Positions 26,737-35,505 are shown, counted from the stretch's first letter. The stretch: 64,000 nucleotides of DNA from Enterovibrio sp045679545 (GCF_045679545.1 NZ_CP166195.1:124001-188000), one strand, 5' to 3'. Notes: generated from the letters alone by a model not told the origin. Program-made: numbers and translations.

Positions 26737-27098
26737 GCGGCAGACTCCCTCACAAATTGGGCTTGCTGGGGATCACCCGATGGCAGCACCACATAGGAGA
26801 CGTCGATAAACATGGCGCCTTGATCAAACAGGACAGAGACATCCGTCACTTCGATGTCATTTTGCATCCAGCTTTGCAGCGAAGTTGCAATCAAGGTGCG
26901 GGTATCTTCTATCAAAGCATCACTGACTCCCGCAAACAGCAGACGGTTTAAGCCACAGCCAAAAGTTGGCATCATCACCCGCTCTCCTGGCTCAGTGAAT
27001 AACACCTGCTCAATGCGATCGCGAATGAGGTCAAAGCGGTGCGTTGTCGCTGTCCGCCCCTGAGTATCAATGCGATAGGGGAAATCTGGATAATTCAT
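26733..27098 (-). CDS. gp25-like baseplate wedge protein (Afp9/Pvc9-like)
   Basis: A 121-residue GPW/gp25 family protein. The family motif EPGERVMMPTFGCGL is at about residues 36-50, and the length is typical. It joins the baseplate wedge to the sheath. GGAGGAAAG directly upstream of the ATG is a strong ribosome binding site. A 16-bp tandem repeat lies between this gene and the preceding PAAR-like gene. Confidence 0.92.
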   Translation of the reverse strand: MNYPDFPYRIDTQGRTATTHRFDLIRDRIEQVLFTEPGERVMMPTFGCGLNRLLFAGVSDALIEDTRTLIATSLQSWMQNDIEVTDVSVLFDQGAMFIDVSYVVLPSGDPQQAQFVRESAA

Positions 27099-27113
27099 CT
27101 TTCCTCCGCGAAA

Positions 27114-27161
27114 TTAAGACGCTAATAAGTTAAGACGTTAATAAATTAAGCCGTTAATCAG
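27114..27161. repeat. Three 16-bp tandem repeats between PAAR-like and gp25-like genes
   Basis: Units at 27114-27129, 27130-27145 and 27146-27161 share the pattern TTAAGNCGNTAATNAN. On the coding (minus) strand each unit contains TTAA and TTAA/TTAG elements. Because 16 is 1 modulo 3, TAA/TAG triplets fall in successive frames, forming a stop block after the PAAR-like gene. Confidence 0.8.
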
Positions 27162-27168
27162 TCGGAAA

Positions 27169-27492
27169 TTAACTGGCAATCACACGTACTTGCGCCACAG
27201 TTGGCAGCAAAGGTGTCCCTGTTGGCGCGCAGACAGATTGGCCAGTTAGCAACACAAAAGGCTGCCCCATCGACACCACACGCACCGAGCCCGACAAAAA
27301 CTGGCCTGTTACGCAAGGCCCATTGCCCGCTGTCGGGGGTGGCATTGCGCACCCTGCCACGACATAAGGAGAGGTCAGCAATACGGTGGCCGCGCCAGAA
27401 ACTAACACACGCGGATTCGGCACTGTCGGTGTGGCCTGCCCCCCGTGTGAGCACATGACTGTCGCACCAACATGTAACAAGGGCCCGGGCAT
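27169..27492 (-). CDS. PAAR-like spike tip protein (Afp10/Pvc10-like)
   Basis: A 107-residue protein expected to sharpen the spike tip. It opens with PGPLLHVGATVMCSHGGQ and is Gly/Val/Pro-rich with a repeated strand pattern. His7, His16, Cys14, Cys48, Cys60 and Cys88 are candidate metal ligands, consistent with a PAAR or DUF4280-type zinc-stabilised cone. AAGGAGG lies 5 bases before the ATG. It sits between the gpV-like spike and gp25, the expected location for a tip. Confidence 0.85.
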   Translation of the reverse strand: MPGPLLHVGATVMCSHGGQATPTVPNPRVLVSGAATVLLTSPYVVAGCAMPPPTAGNGPCVTGQFLSGSVRVVSMGQPFVLLTGQSVCAPTGTPLLPTVAQVRVIAS

Positions 27493-27540
27493 GGCTGCCT
27501 CCTTCGTTTCGCGTTTACGGTGTGGTTGAGCGTTTAATCA

Positions 27541-27573
27541 CTAAGCGCTAAGCGCTAAGCGCTAAGCGCTAAG
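27541..27573. repeat. 7-bp tandem repeat at the end of the spike gene
   Basis: CTAAGCG is repeated 4.7 times without error. On the coding strand this is CGCTTAG repeated, placing TAG every 7 bases and therefore in all three frames; the spike gene's own stop codon (27569-27571) is the first of these. The array lies between the spike gene and the PAAR-like gene. Confidence 0.9.
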
Positions 27574-28084
27574 TAATGGTGAGCGCACCGGTATTAATAT
27601 CTACCGTCGGCCCGACCAAGCTAATTTGTGCCCCTTTCCCGTTAGTAATGAATATTCCCGCGTCAGTCACCGACAAGGTGACGCCGGTGGCGGTCTGCAA
27701 GGTAATACCCCCCAACCCCATAGGCCCACCTGCATCACACATCACGATGCCGTTCTTCGCCATGGTTTGCAGCGTAATCGCAGAGATTGGCGCGGGTGCG
27801 GTTTTTGCCATGGTCGGTACATCTGCTGCTGAGCCTGCAAAGCACCCTGTCCAAATCGGATGGTCAACTTCGCCCTGTTCAAACTCAATCCAAACACCGG
27901 CACCAATGGGCGGCACCGCGAATATGCCGGAGTTCAAACCCAACACGGGTAAACACGGCATGCACCAGCTGCCGGGTGGCATGCCTGTCACATCGGAAAC
28001 GGTGGCTAGGATTCGCCCTTGCTGAGATAAATCGACGTTGTTCACCACCACGCCGCGATATTTACCGTAAAATTTTTCGCTCAT
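27569..28084 (-). CDS. gpV/gp5-like baseplate spike protein
   Basis: A 171-residue baseplate assembly protein V family member. The N-terminal OB fold has YGKYRGVVVNN and the characteristic GAGVWIEFEQGEVDHPIWTG-type sequence; the C-terminal GGITLQTATGVTLSVTDAGI segment is the start of a trimeric beta-prism spike. The start overlaps the hub gene's stop by ATGA. Its stop lies in a 7-bp tandem repeat array. Confidence 0.92.
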   Translation of the reverse strand: MSEKFYGKYRGVVVNNVDLSQQGRILATVSDVTGMPPGSWCMPCLPVLGLNSGIFAVPPIGAGVWIEFEQGEVDHPIWTGCFAGSAADVPTMAKTAPAPISAITLQTMAKNGIVMCDAGGPMGLGGITLQTATGVTLSVTDAGIFITNGKGAQISLVGPTVDINTGALTIT

Positions 28085-29208
28085 ACTGGCACCCTACTGA
28101 CGGTTGAAAGCAGTCCATCTCGGCTCAATTCAAATTGCTGTTTTAGTGTTCCTTCGCTCATGGTGGTGGTGACGGATTCCACGTAATGCAGCCCGTTAAA
28201 TGCATGACCTGCACCGCGCACTGACACCAGTTTCCTCGCTTCCAATAAAGAGCCATAGGCCAATACATCAAGCGAACCGGACATTTTTACCGCTCTAACG
28301 GCAGACCTTGCCGCTTTGGCTAACCCCACCAGCGCGGCTTGAACGGGCGAGTATTTGGCCGTGCCTGTGATCGGTGCCGTGCGAAGGGGGATTGGGCGCA
28401 ACACGCCAAGTGGCGGGTTAAGGGGATTCACATCAGGAACGGGTAACGTCAGCGGTACCTTGGTTTGCGGATTTTGAATCGTGATCGTAGGCATCACCGC
28501 ACTTTGGGTATCAACACTGCCTGAAAGGGATTCCACGTTTCGATGTGCATCTAAGTCGTCATTAATCGGGCGTTGGACCTTGCCAATGCGAATATCAGGC
28601 CCCCAATAGGCGGTTGAAACACCCACTTGAGACGTGGGCTCGATGTAGAACACGTAGCCGACACGCTCCGCCAACGACAAGATGTAATTCAGATCGGTGC
28701 CTTGATGAGACGGAATACGTTCTGTGGGGACAGGCACATCAATCAACACAGACGGGATGACTTTTGGGATCAGCCCCAAAAACGCGTATTTCGCCAGAAC
28801 CAGATTAATGCGGGCAAAATCCGGCATGGCGGGATAACGCATAAAACTGAAATCGATATAATCGAGCACACGGCTGAGATCTTCTCCCGTCAGCGTGAGC
28901 CGAGACACACCGGGTGCGCTGCCGGGGCTAACGCGATGATCGGTGACGACACCATCAATTAGGATGGATTGCTGTCCAAACATATCGACAGCAATCACGG
29001 TGCGCACTAAGGGTATGGGGTTGTTGGCTGACAGTAAAAATACCGTATGCAGTGGCGAGTTGTTGTCTATCTCAAACACCAGTTGAAATCCTGACTTCCC
29101 TTCCGTTACTGAACGTACTTCGCAAGAGACAAAGGCGTTAATCACCACTTTTGATACGGGTACAGGGGCAACAGGGCCAATGTAGAGACTCATCACCACC
29201 TCTGACAT
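28081..29208 (-). CDS. Hub protein, gpD/VgrG N-terminal-like (Afp8/Pvc8-like)
   Basis: A 375-residue late control D / gp27-like protein that forms the trimeric hub between tube and spike. Recognisable segments are the strand-rich N-terminus (VFEIDNN, VTDHRVSPG), LTLTGEDLSRVLDYIDF, and SHQGTDLNYILSLAERVGYVFYIEP. AAGGAG is 7 bases before the ATG at 29208; a GTG three bases upstream is rejected. In Afp8 the hub and spike are one polypeptide, whereas here they are two overlapping genes. Confidence 0.88.
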   Translation of the reverse strand: MSEVVMSLYIGPVAPVPVSKVVINAFVSCEVRSVTEGKSGFQLVFEIDNNSPLHTVFLLSANNPIPLVRTVIAVDMFGQQSILIDGVVTDHRVSPGSAPGVSRLTLTGEDLSRVLDYIDFSFMRYPAMPDFARINLVLAKYAFLGLIPKVIPSVLIDVPVPTERIPSHQGTDLNYILSLAERVGYVFYIEPTSQVGVSTAYWGPDIRIGKVQRPINDDLDAHRNVESLSGSVDTQSAVMPTITIQNPQTKVPLTLPVPDVNPLNPPLGVLRPIPLRTAPITGTAKYSPVQAALVGLAKAARSAVRAVKMSGSLDVLAYGSLLEARKLVSVRGAGHAFNGLHYVESVTTTMSEGTLKQQFELSRDGLLSTVSRVPV

Positions 29209-29552
29209 CACTGCTCTCCTTCATCGCCATGCAGAGCAATTCTGCGCCCGACTAGGGTCAACAACTCGCTCGGATTCTGCACCAAATTGGCATCAGCGAT
29301 ACGCCACCAACTGCTTGGGTCGGCGTAATACGCCGCGCCGAGTAAATCCAGCCGGTCTCCTTCTCTGATCGCAATGCTTTGCACGTTTTCAATGGACGCA
29401 GGCTGCGGCAGGAATCGGCGACTGACAAACACACGCTCTTTGCCACGATCATCTTTCATCACATTCAACGGCGCTCCGGCATAACGACTGCTAGACGCAA
29501 AGTCCGCCGTTTCTTCCGTGTTGCTGAGCAAATAGTGCGTGAGATCAGTCAT
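29208..29552 (-). CDS. LysM-like baseplate protein
   Basis: A 114-residue protein whose C-terminal half (IREGDRLDLLGAAYYADPSSWWRIADAN) is a LysM/gp53-like domain common in tube-to-baseplate adaptors. AAGGA lies 7 bases before the ATG at 29552, so a longer frame to 29615 is rejected. It follows the tube-initiator protein by 77 bases; in Afp7 the two domains are one protein. The spacer carries a 7-bp inverted repeat GTTGCTG/CAGCAAC (29592-29616) of unknown meaning. Confidence 0.8.
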   Translation of the reverse strand: MTDLTHYLLSNTEETADFASSSRYAGAPLNVMKDDRGKERVFVSRRFLPQPASIENVQSIAIREGDRLDLLGAAYYADPSSWWRIADANLVQNPSELLTLVGRRIALHGDEGEQ

Positions 29553-29629
29553 CAAATATTCCTTATTGGCGTCTGTTCTGTGGTGTTCTCGGTTGCTGCT
29601 TTTTGCAATCAGCAACTGGCTAACAGCAC

Positions 29630-30253
29630 TTAGCGGTTTGTGACAGGTTTAATAACTCGCCCCGCCTGCGTTTCTAGCCCAGTGAGGTAATGCAAAAACA
29701 GTGAAGATGCAGGATGATCAAAGCCAAGATCGTCGACCGTCAACACTTGTAAACTCAAACTGGCCTTTGCGCGCAGCGGATTCAGCCTCGCGCTAAAAAA
29801 CTCCTCCGTAAGAGATAAACTTTTGACCTTCACTGGCACACGTCGATAAACACCCCAGCTGAATAACGGCAATGGCTGCGTCATGGGAATAATGGTCAAC
29901 TTTCCTTCTCGGGCACGGGCATCGTTTTGCAGCAGTTGCCGCTTCGTCGGCGAAATCAAGCTACGCAAAGCGGCGATGTAGTGGCCAATGCCATAAGTCA
30001 CCGCGTCCTCATCGCCCCGCTCAAGGGCGTCTGTTGCATCAAGCGTGGCTTCAAAGCTGATCGATTCCGTTGGTGGGCCATTGAGTCGCATCTGCTCTGT
30101 ACGAGTCTGCGACCCAGCCTGCGATTTCATTTCAAACTGCGTACTGAGCGTCGAAGGATTGATCAGCAATGGAATCGCATTCACTGGCTCGCCACTTTGC
30201 GGATCGAGCAACACAATGCCGGCTTTAACGTAGTTCGGCTGACTCGATAACAT
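29630..30253 (-). CDS. CIS tube-baseplate adaptor protein (Afp7/Pvc7 N-terminal domain)
   Basis: A 207-residue protein with the CIS tube domain features: an opening strand KAGIVLLDPQSGE, LLINPSTLSTQFE, and a late segment VKVKSLSLTEEFFSARLNPLRAKASLSLQVL divided by turns. It probably forms the first ring above the hub. In Afp7 this domain is fused to LysM; here LysM is the next gene. GGGGTGATAA precedes the ATG. Confidence 0.85.
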   Translation of the reverse strand: MLSSQPNYVKAGIVLLDPQSGEPVNAIPLLINPSTLSTQFEMKSQAGSQTRTEQMRLNGPPTESISFEATLDATDALERGDEDAVTYGIGHYIAALRSLISPTKRQLLQNDARAREGKLTIIPMTQPLPLFSWGVYRRVPVKVKSLSLTEEFFSARLNPLRAKASLSLQVLTVDDLGFDHPASSLFLHYLTGLETQAGRVIKPVTNR

Positions 30254-30256
30254 TTA

Positions 30257-30478
30257 TCACCCCTTTGCGCTGTGTTTGTGGCTAGTCAGTTGATGCATTA
30301 AGGCATCAGTGGCTTTCACAATCGCCTTCTCTTTAACGATCAACTGTTGCTCAGTCGTGATCGACTCCATCACTGGCCATTGCGTCGACACCGCGGCTGA
30401 CATAGCGCGATAGACATCGGCATAACCCGCGTCGCTGCTGATTTCAATGTGCCGAAAGTGCACGTTAAGTTGTGTCAT
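30257..30478 (-). CDS. Small hypothetical protein in the eCIS operon
   Basis: A 73-residue protein, MTQLNVHFRHIEISSD onwards, not recognised. GGGAGAAC just upstream of the ATG at 30478 decides the start. It has a strand-rich beginning and a helical end (LIVKEKAIVKATDALMHQL) and terminates His/Lys-rich. It lies directly between the DUF4157 nuclease-like protein and the adaptor gene, 14 bases after the former's stop, so it could be an immunity protein, chaperone or small structural part; nothing distinguishes these. Confidence 0.7.
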   Translation of the reverse strand: MTQLNVHFRHIEISSDAGYADVYRAMSAAVSTQWPVMESITTEQQLIVKEKAIVKATDALMHQLTSHKHSAKG

Positions 30479-30492
30479 TTCGTTCTCCCTTT

Positions 30493-32136
30493 TTACGGCA
30501 CCGCAAAGTTGCCAGGTATCGTCCACCAAAGGGGTGGCGCCAGCGATGGGATCATGCGGACACCGCGATAAATCAAATAGCCAAGCCCCACTGTCGCAGC
30601 AGCACCCGCCACAGCTTGCGGCGTGACAGTATGCGGTGCTGTTCGTGGCACGGGTTTAACAACCGGCACAGGATTGGGGATCACGATAGGGATCGGACGA
30701 GGACGACGACGCGGCTTGTTGGTACAGCGGTAATAATAAACGCCGTTCGACGTTGCGCCGCCTGTTCTTGGCCAAACCGAAATGTTCTGCAACGGATTGC
30801 CAACAAATGTCATTCGCGGAAAAGCAAATGAAGACATGGAGGTCGCAGGGCCAATAATGGCCTGATAACTGGCAATGTCTCGGTTGAGCTGGGCTTCAGC
30901 TATTGCCTGACGATTATTGAGCGGGTTGAGCCACGAGGCGGGTTTGATTTCCCCCACTTCATCAATGAATGGCCCTGCAGGGTATTGAATCACCATATCT
31001 GGCCGTGTTGCGCCGGGGATTTGAAATCCCGGGTGTCCACCACCTAAACATGATGTCGACATCATGGTATGTAAAGCCCCACAAAATCCGCCAATCTGCA
31101 TGTGTGCTTGAATACCTATTTGATTCGCGCTTAGAGCGGGAACATTGCACCCTGCCACCGTTGCTCGTTGAATAAACGGAAATCCCGCTCTCTCACCTAG
31201 AGAGGTCGTGCTTGCACCATCCAGTGCTTTTGTTTGCGCGATAGGCCCGCGAGGTGTTGCAGGTGGTGAAGCTGTTGGCGTTGAAGGCGGTGTTGGTGCC
31301 GTTCTGGGTGCTGGTGCGGGAGAGCTTGAACCGACATTCTGCACCGATGATTCAGGCACAAGAAGGAGCCTGTGGCCTTCGTCTTCCAGCATGCTGAGTT
31401 CGTCCAAAATGCCATCAAGTTCTTCCGGATCCCAAAACTCCCCTAAGAAATCGAGTTGATGCGAAGGATCAGCCACGCCAACTGCTGACGCAGATTCTCC
31501 TGCGTCCATCTTCTGGGTCCATCGGCCAATCGAACCCGATGGCGTCGACAGCTGGAAGGGTTTACCGGCTGCGAAAGCTTCACCACCGCGGTCAGCTTCT
31601 TGTTCATAGGTATCGCTCGACCCGTTCAACTTGGCAAAGGACAGCCCACGACGCTGTTGAACAACGTGGGTCAGTTCGTGCCCTATGAGTGAGAGACCCT
31701 GTTTCGAATCGGGGTTGTAAAAACCTGCACCAAAATAAACATCTGACCCTGCAGTAAAAGCCTTAGCTTGCAGTTGACGGGCGTAACGCTGTGCTACACC
31801 TCCGGTATAAAGCTTGGCTTCCGGAAACTCTGCACCGAAGGTTTTCTCCGCTCGCTGACGCAATTCTTCCGGCAAATGCCCATCGGGTTGCTGCGAGTTT
31901 GTGCTCATCGGTGGCTTTGTCATGCTCACACCTGAACCCGCGAAAGCAGCGCTAGACTGTGCTGACATAGTCGCTTTCGCCCCACACGCTGAGCAAGGCG
32001 CGCCTTGTGTCGCAGTGCTACCGCAACTGCATTTTCGCTGCAGGATCGGCGATTGCCTATTGAACGGAAACCCAACGGGCGAAGACTGCGCTTTTGCTGT
32101 GCCTAGGCTTGGGCTTGGGCTGACAAATTCATTCAT
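30493..32136 (-). CDS. eCIS-associated DUF4157 protein with PD-(D/E)XK-like C-terminus
   Basis: A 547-residue putative cargo protein. Four cysteines in CSCG (36-38) and CSACG (48-51) suggest an N-terminal zinc ribbon. DUF4157 covers about 88-190, with HELTH at 153-157 and the companion YEQEAD at 177-182. A disordered Pro/Ser/Thr linker spans 265-300. The C-terminal domain (320-470) has RPDMVIQ (Asp380), then GEIKP (Glu396, Lys398) and a following AEAQL helix (Gln416): the order and spacing of a PD-(D/E)XK nuclease core. A basic proline-rich stretch and a hydrophobic segment (508-525) end the protein. It overlaps the AAA+ gene by 8 bases. DNA-cleaving cargo is an inference. Confidence 0.75.
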   Translation of the reverse strand: MNEFVSPSPSLGTAKAQSSPVGFPFNRQSPILQRKCSCGSTATQGAPCSACGAKATMSAQSSAAFAGSGVSMTKPPMSTNSQQPDGHLPEELRQRAEKTFGAEFPEAKLYTGGVAQRYARQLQAKAFTAGSDVYFGAGFYNPDSKQGLSLIGHELTHVVQQRRGLSFAKLNGSSDTYEQEADRGGEAFAAGKPFQLSTPSGSIGRWTQKMDAGESASAVGVADPSHQLDFLGEFWDPEELDGILDELSMLEDEGHRLLLVPESSVQNVGSSSPAPAPRTAPTPPSTPTASPPATPRGPIAQTKALDGASTTSLGERAGFPFIQRATVAGCNVPALSANQIGIQAHMQIGGFCGALHTMMSTSCLGGGHPGFQIPGATRPDMVIQYPAGPFIDEVGEIKPASWLNPLNNRQAIAEAQLNRDIASYQAIIGPATSMSSFAFPRMTFVGNPLQNISVWPRTGGATSNGVYYYRCTNKPRRRPRPIPIVIPNPVPVVKPVPRTAPHTVTPQAVAGAAATVGLGYLIYRGVRMIPSLAPPLWWTIPGNFAVP

Positions 32137-34198
32137 ATTCCAGATCCCCCGCTTTGATGGGTCGATCCAGCTTTTGTAGCTCAGCGGCCGCCGCTTCCAT
32201 TAACCATTGCATGGAAACAGAATCGCCGTGCTGCGCAGCCAAGAACGCGCCATTCAGGGCGACATTGTGAATACTTCCGCCCGTTAAATTGAGCCTAGAA
32301 AGACGCGTGGGATTCACATCCGCTGACAACGGTGTTTCAGGCGGAAACGCAGTGCGCCAAATACGCTCACGCTCTAATGGGCCAGGGAAAGGAAAGTCCA
32401 CCACAAAACGCAGGCGACGCAGAAACGCCTTATCGACGGCGGATTTCAAATTGGTGGCGAGAATGGCCAAGCCACGATAGGTTTCGATACGCTGCAACAG
32501 ATCATCAATACCGATATTGGCAAAGCGATCGTTACTGTTTTTCACTTCGCTGCGCTTGCCAAACAAGGCATCAGCTTCATCAAAAAACAGAATCGCACCA
32601 CATTGTTCGGCCGCTTGAAACAACTCGCGCATTTTCTTTTCTGTATCACCGATGTATTTGCTGATCACACTCGATAAATCAATGCGATACAAATCCAACC
32701 TTAACTCATTAGCAATGGCTTCAGCGGCCATGGTTTTGCCTGTGCCACTGTCACCACAAAACATGGCGCTGATCCCCATGCCGCGACTCATACGATGACG
32801 AAAACCCCATTGCTGATAAACTCGACTGCGAAGCCCCACTTGTGCGGTGAGCTGATCCAACATTTTGGTTTGTGCTGGCGGCAACACCAGCGTTTGCCAG
32901 CTGGCTTTGCACTCGATACGCTGCGCCAATTTCGACAATGACGAAGCTGCTCGCTGCTGACAACATGTCCAAAGCGCTTTTTCAAATCGAGGGTCTGAAT
33001 GAAGGAGTGACTCTCCCCCGCCGGACTCGGCAATCAAGGTCATTTGGTTGATATCTTGCTGACTGAGCGAAAACTGCTCCGACAATCGTGCAGGTAAACT
33101 TTCATTCGCCCCTTTAAGCGCGTTTCGCCATAAGCCTTCTTGCTCTTCCACCGTCGGCCTTTCAACCAAAAGCGGAAAACTGTTGGCGGTGACACCGACA
33201 GGCATGACACCCGCATCAATCATCACCAGCCCGCCGACACGGCCAACAAACTGCTGCAACTGTCTGAGACGCGCTGGGTCGTCAGCCCCTTCAATGAGCA
33301 ACAGCAGCGGCATTAACCCTGCTTCGCGTTGCCACAACCTCGCCAGTGCATCTAAATCGTTGGGTTGGCTAGGTAAGCTGGCGGCATGAAGAATTTGCAC
33401 ATTTGCGCCAAGTTGGTGTGCAAGAACCGCGGCCATCAAGGTTTTGCTGGGTTTGTCCTCGCCAAAAAACTCAATCACCACTTGCTGTCGATGAGAGTGT
33501 TGCGGTTGCAACTGGTTTTGTTGGTGCTGATGGGACTGTTGTATGTAGGTGAGTACAGATTGCAAACCACGTGACTGAGAGATAGAAAGGGACGCATCGC
33601 TGGCAATGGCAGGCATGGGTTCAAGCATCACCGCCAATCGTTCATCAAGGTAATTAATCCCGCGTAGGAAATTGAGGATACGTTCATCGATGACTAAGGT
33701 AGCGTCACCGTTACCGATGGGCTGCCACTCCAAAAGCAACCAGTAGCGCAGCGGACTATGAGGTGAAAAACTGCCCCAATCACAGGCACGTGAAATTGAA
33801 AACGCCAGCGTTGCCGCTGGGTGAGAACGTATTGAACTCTCTGTCATTAGAGCGATCTTTTCAGCGACGCGAGCATCGAACGACATCGCTAACACCAAAG
33901 CCAGAACGGCTTGATCGCCTTCGGTCAAATCGAACTGTTGCGCCAACACGTTAAACGCGGTGGGAGGATCGGAGACAAAGCCTTGATTGATGTCCGTCAG
34001 AGCACACTGCCCTGACTCCTCATTTCGTACCGCATCGAGCGACACCAGAACCCACTCAATGAGTCGGGAAAGATGCGCTTGATTGGTTGCCTGCCATTGA
34101 GAAAACAGATCAACCGCTTGGCCACTGCTGGACGGATTTTTTTCATATTCTGCGCGTTGTTCTTGCGCAGAGGCATTAACACGGAAGGTATCAGTCAT
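32129..34198 (-). CDS. AAA+ ATPase of the injection system (Afp15/Pvc15-like)
   Basis: A 689-residue ATPase. The C-terminal AAA+ module is intact: Walker A GDSGTGKT (482-489), Walker B ILFFDEAD (536-543) and arginine pair FLRRLRF (about 594). The N-terminal half contains a P-loop-like GEDKPSKT (246-253) lacking the key glycine, suggesting a degenerate first ATPase domain. An intact AAA+ gene of this type is nearly universal in eCIS loci and is thought to act in assembly or cargo loading. The start overlaps the Pvc16-like stop by ATGA. Confidence 0.92.
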   Translation of the reverse strand: MTDTFRVNASAQEQRAEYEKNPSSSGQAVDLFSQWQATNQAHLSRLIEWVLVSLDAVRNEESGQCALTDINQGFVSDPPTAFNVLAQQFDLTEGDQAVLALVLAMSFDARVAEKIALMTESSIRSHPAATLAFSISRACDWGSFSPHSPLRYWLLLEWQPIGNGDATLVIDERILNFLRGINYLDERLAVMLEPMPAIASDASLSISQSRGLQSVLTYIQQSHQHQQNQLQPQHSHRQQVVIEFFGEDKPSKTLMAAVLAHQLGANVQILHAASLPSQPNDLDALARLWQREAGLMPLLLLIEGADDPARLRQLQQFVGRVGGLVMIDAGVMPVGVTANSFPLLVERPTVEEQEGLWRNALKGANESLPARLSEQFSLSQQDINQMTLIAESGGGESLLHSDPRFEKALWTCCQQRAASSLSKLAQRIECKASWQTLVLPPAQTKMLDQLTAQVGLRSRVYQQWGFRHRMSRGMGISAMFCGDSGTGKTMAAEAIANELRLDLYRIDLSSVISKYIGDTEKKMRELFQAAEQCGAILFFDEADALFGKRSEVKNSNDRFANIGIDDLLQRIETYRGLAILATNLKSAVDKAFLRRLRFVVDFPFPGPLERERIWRTAFPPETPLSADVNPTRLSRLNLTGGSIHNVALNGAFLAAQHGDSVSMQWLMEAAAAELQKLDRPIKAGDLEYE

Positions 34199-35505
34199 GC
34201 TGGCACCTCTACTCTTTGCGTGGGGTCATAAATGGGCGCGCGCGGTGTGAAATCTGGCGCGATGGGCGGCCTGTCTTTGAGAATGAACCAACTGTCTGCG
34301 CCATCTACTCGCAATCTCGCGGGGTAGATGCCTGCAGCCAAAGGCCCAAAGTGAAAGACCAGTGTGCTCGTGATCACGGACACCGACTCAGCCTGAGCGC
34401 CTTCGCTGCCTAACCAAAGTGTTGCTTGTTGACCGGGATGTACATGGGGTGACACCCCGACAGTGACGATGACAGTTTGGCCATTTCGTACAACGCTATT
34501 TGGTGGCAGCGCCAAGACAGGCGCGATTTGTGCTGTTAGTTCATTGGATTGTTGTGTTGCCCCATTTACATCTACAGCATAAGAGATTGAATAGATACCT
34601 GATGCCCAGTTGGCGGGGACGTTTGGCAGCGTTAAAGACTGCCCTTGCGCGGAGCCGCCAGCATTGGCAGCCACCGTGTGTTCTATGTCGAGTGAGAGAT
34701 GAGAAAGCGTGAACCGTGGGTTTCCCCCATCTAGGGCTCTACCTTCCACATCCAGAATATCGCCCAGCCTTGCACTTGCTTGGTGTGCAGGCGAAAAAAC
34801 ACGGGTGAGTTGAGGCAAGGACGAAAACAGACTTGGCGAAACGGTAGGACCGAGATCATCTTCGCCAATGGTCAAAACAGGTAGCGGATTTCGTGTGCCA
34901 TGCTCCGCTTCGATCAATACCGTGGAAACGCGATAAGCCATCGAGGGTCGATATTGACTTTGCAGTGCGCTCCAAAGGCCGGATTTTTCCGCCATTGGCA
35001 TTTGATGTGGCGCAATACGAAGCGCTTCCGCCTGATCAGCAAGCCCAGTGTCAGCCAACGCTTGCAATAGTGGCGGCAAACCCGCCGCAATAGCAGGCGA
35101 AGGGTTCAATGCGGTTTGGATTTCTGTTCGCGTAAATCCAGGGTGTTCGTGCAGTATTTGCATCGCATAGCCGAGCAAGACATCGCCATGCAGATCAGCC
35201 GTGCCATAAGCAGACACCAGATAATAAAGATCGAGCGGTAATGGCGTGTTATTGACCCGCTCACCCTCTGGGTTGCGTGTTGGAAGGCACTGATTGGCCC
35301 ATGCAGCATTCACCTCGGTGTGGTATAGAAAAACATTCAACGCAGGGGCATTGTTGTCTTCTTGTGCCAGCATTTGATCCGGTGCCAATGCGTGAACAGG
35401 CACATTAGTGTTCACCACCGCCGCCACATCGTGATCCACCAGCCCATCATTGAGCAGATCGCGCAACAATTGGGTGACGCCCGCGATGGCAAGCGCGCTA
35501 CTCAT
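34195..35505 (-). CDS. Tail terminator/cap protein, DUF4255 family (Pvc16-like)
   Basis: A 436-residue protein. Residues 1-190 are the DUF4255 (Pvc16 N-terminal) domain: LAIAGVTQLLRDLLNDGL, then APALNVFLYHTEVNAAW and LPLDLYYLVSAYG. The C-terminal half has Ig-like/IPT beta-rich sequence. The homologue in PVC caps the sheath-tube end. It overlaps both neighbours by 4 bases, indicating strong translational coupling. Confidence 0.9.
   Translation of the reverse strand: MSSALAIAGVTQLLRDLLNDGLVDHDVAAVVNTNVPVHALAPDQMLAQEDNNAPALNVFLYHTEVNAAWANQCLPTRNPEGERVNNTPLPLDLYYLVSAYGTADLHGDVLLGYAMQILHEHPGFTRTEIQTALNPSPAIAAGLPPLLQALADTGLADQAEALRIAPHQMPMAEKSGLWSALQSQYRPSMAYRVSTVLIEAEHGTRNPLPVLTIGEDDLGPTVSPSLFSSLPQLTRVFSPAHQASARLGDILDVEGRALDGGNPRFTLSHLSLDIEHTVAANAGGSAQGQSLTLPNVPANWASGIYSISYAVDVNGATQQSNELTAQIAPVLALPPNSVVRNGQTVIVTVGVSPHVHPGQQATLWLGSEGAQAESVSVITSTLVFHFGPLAAGIYPARLRVDGADSWFILKDRPPIAPDFTPRAPIYDPTQRVEVPA

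Noticed and set aside
27541..27573. CRISPR array
   Set aside because: Units are 7 bp with no spacers; no cas genes in the window.
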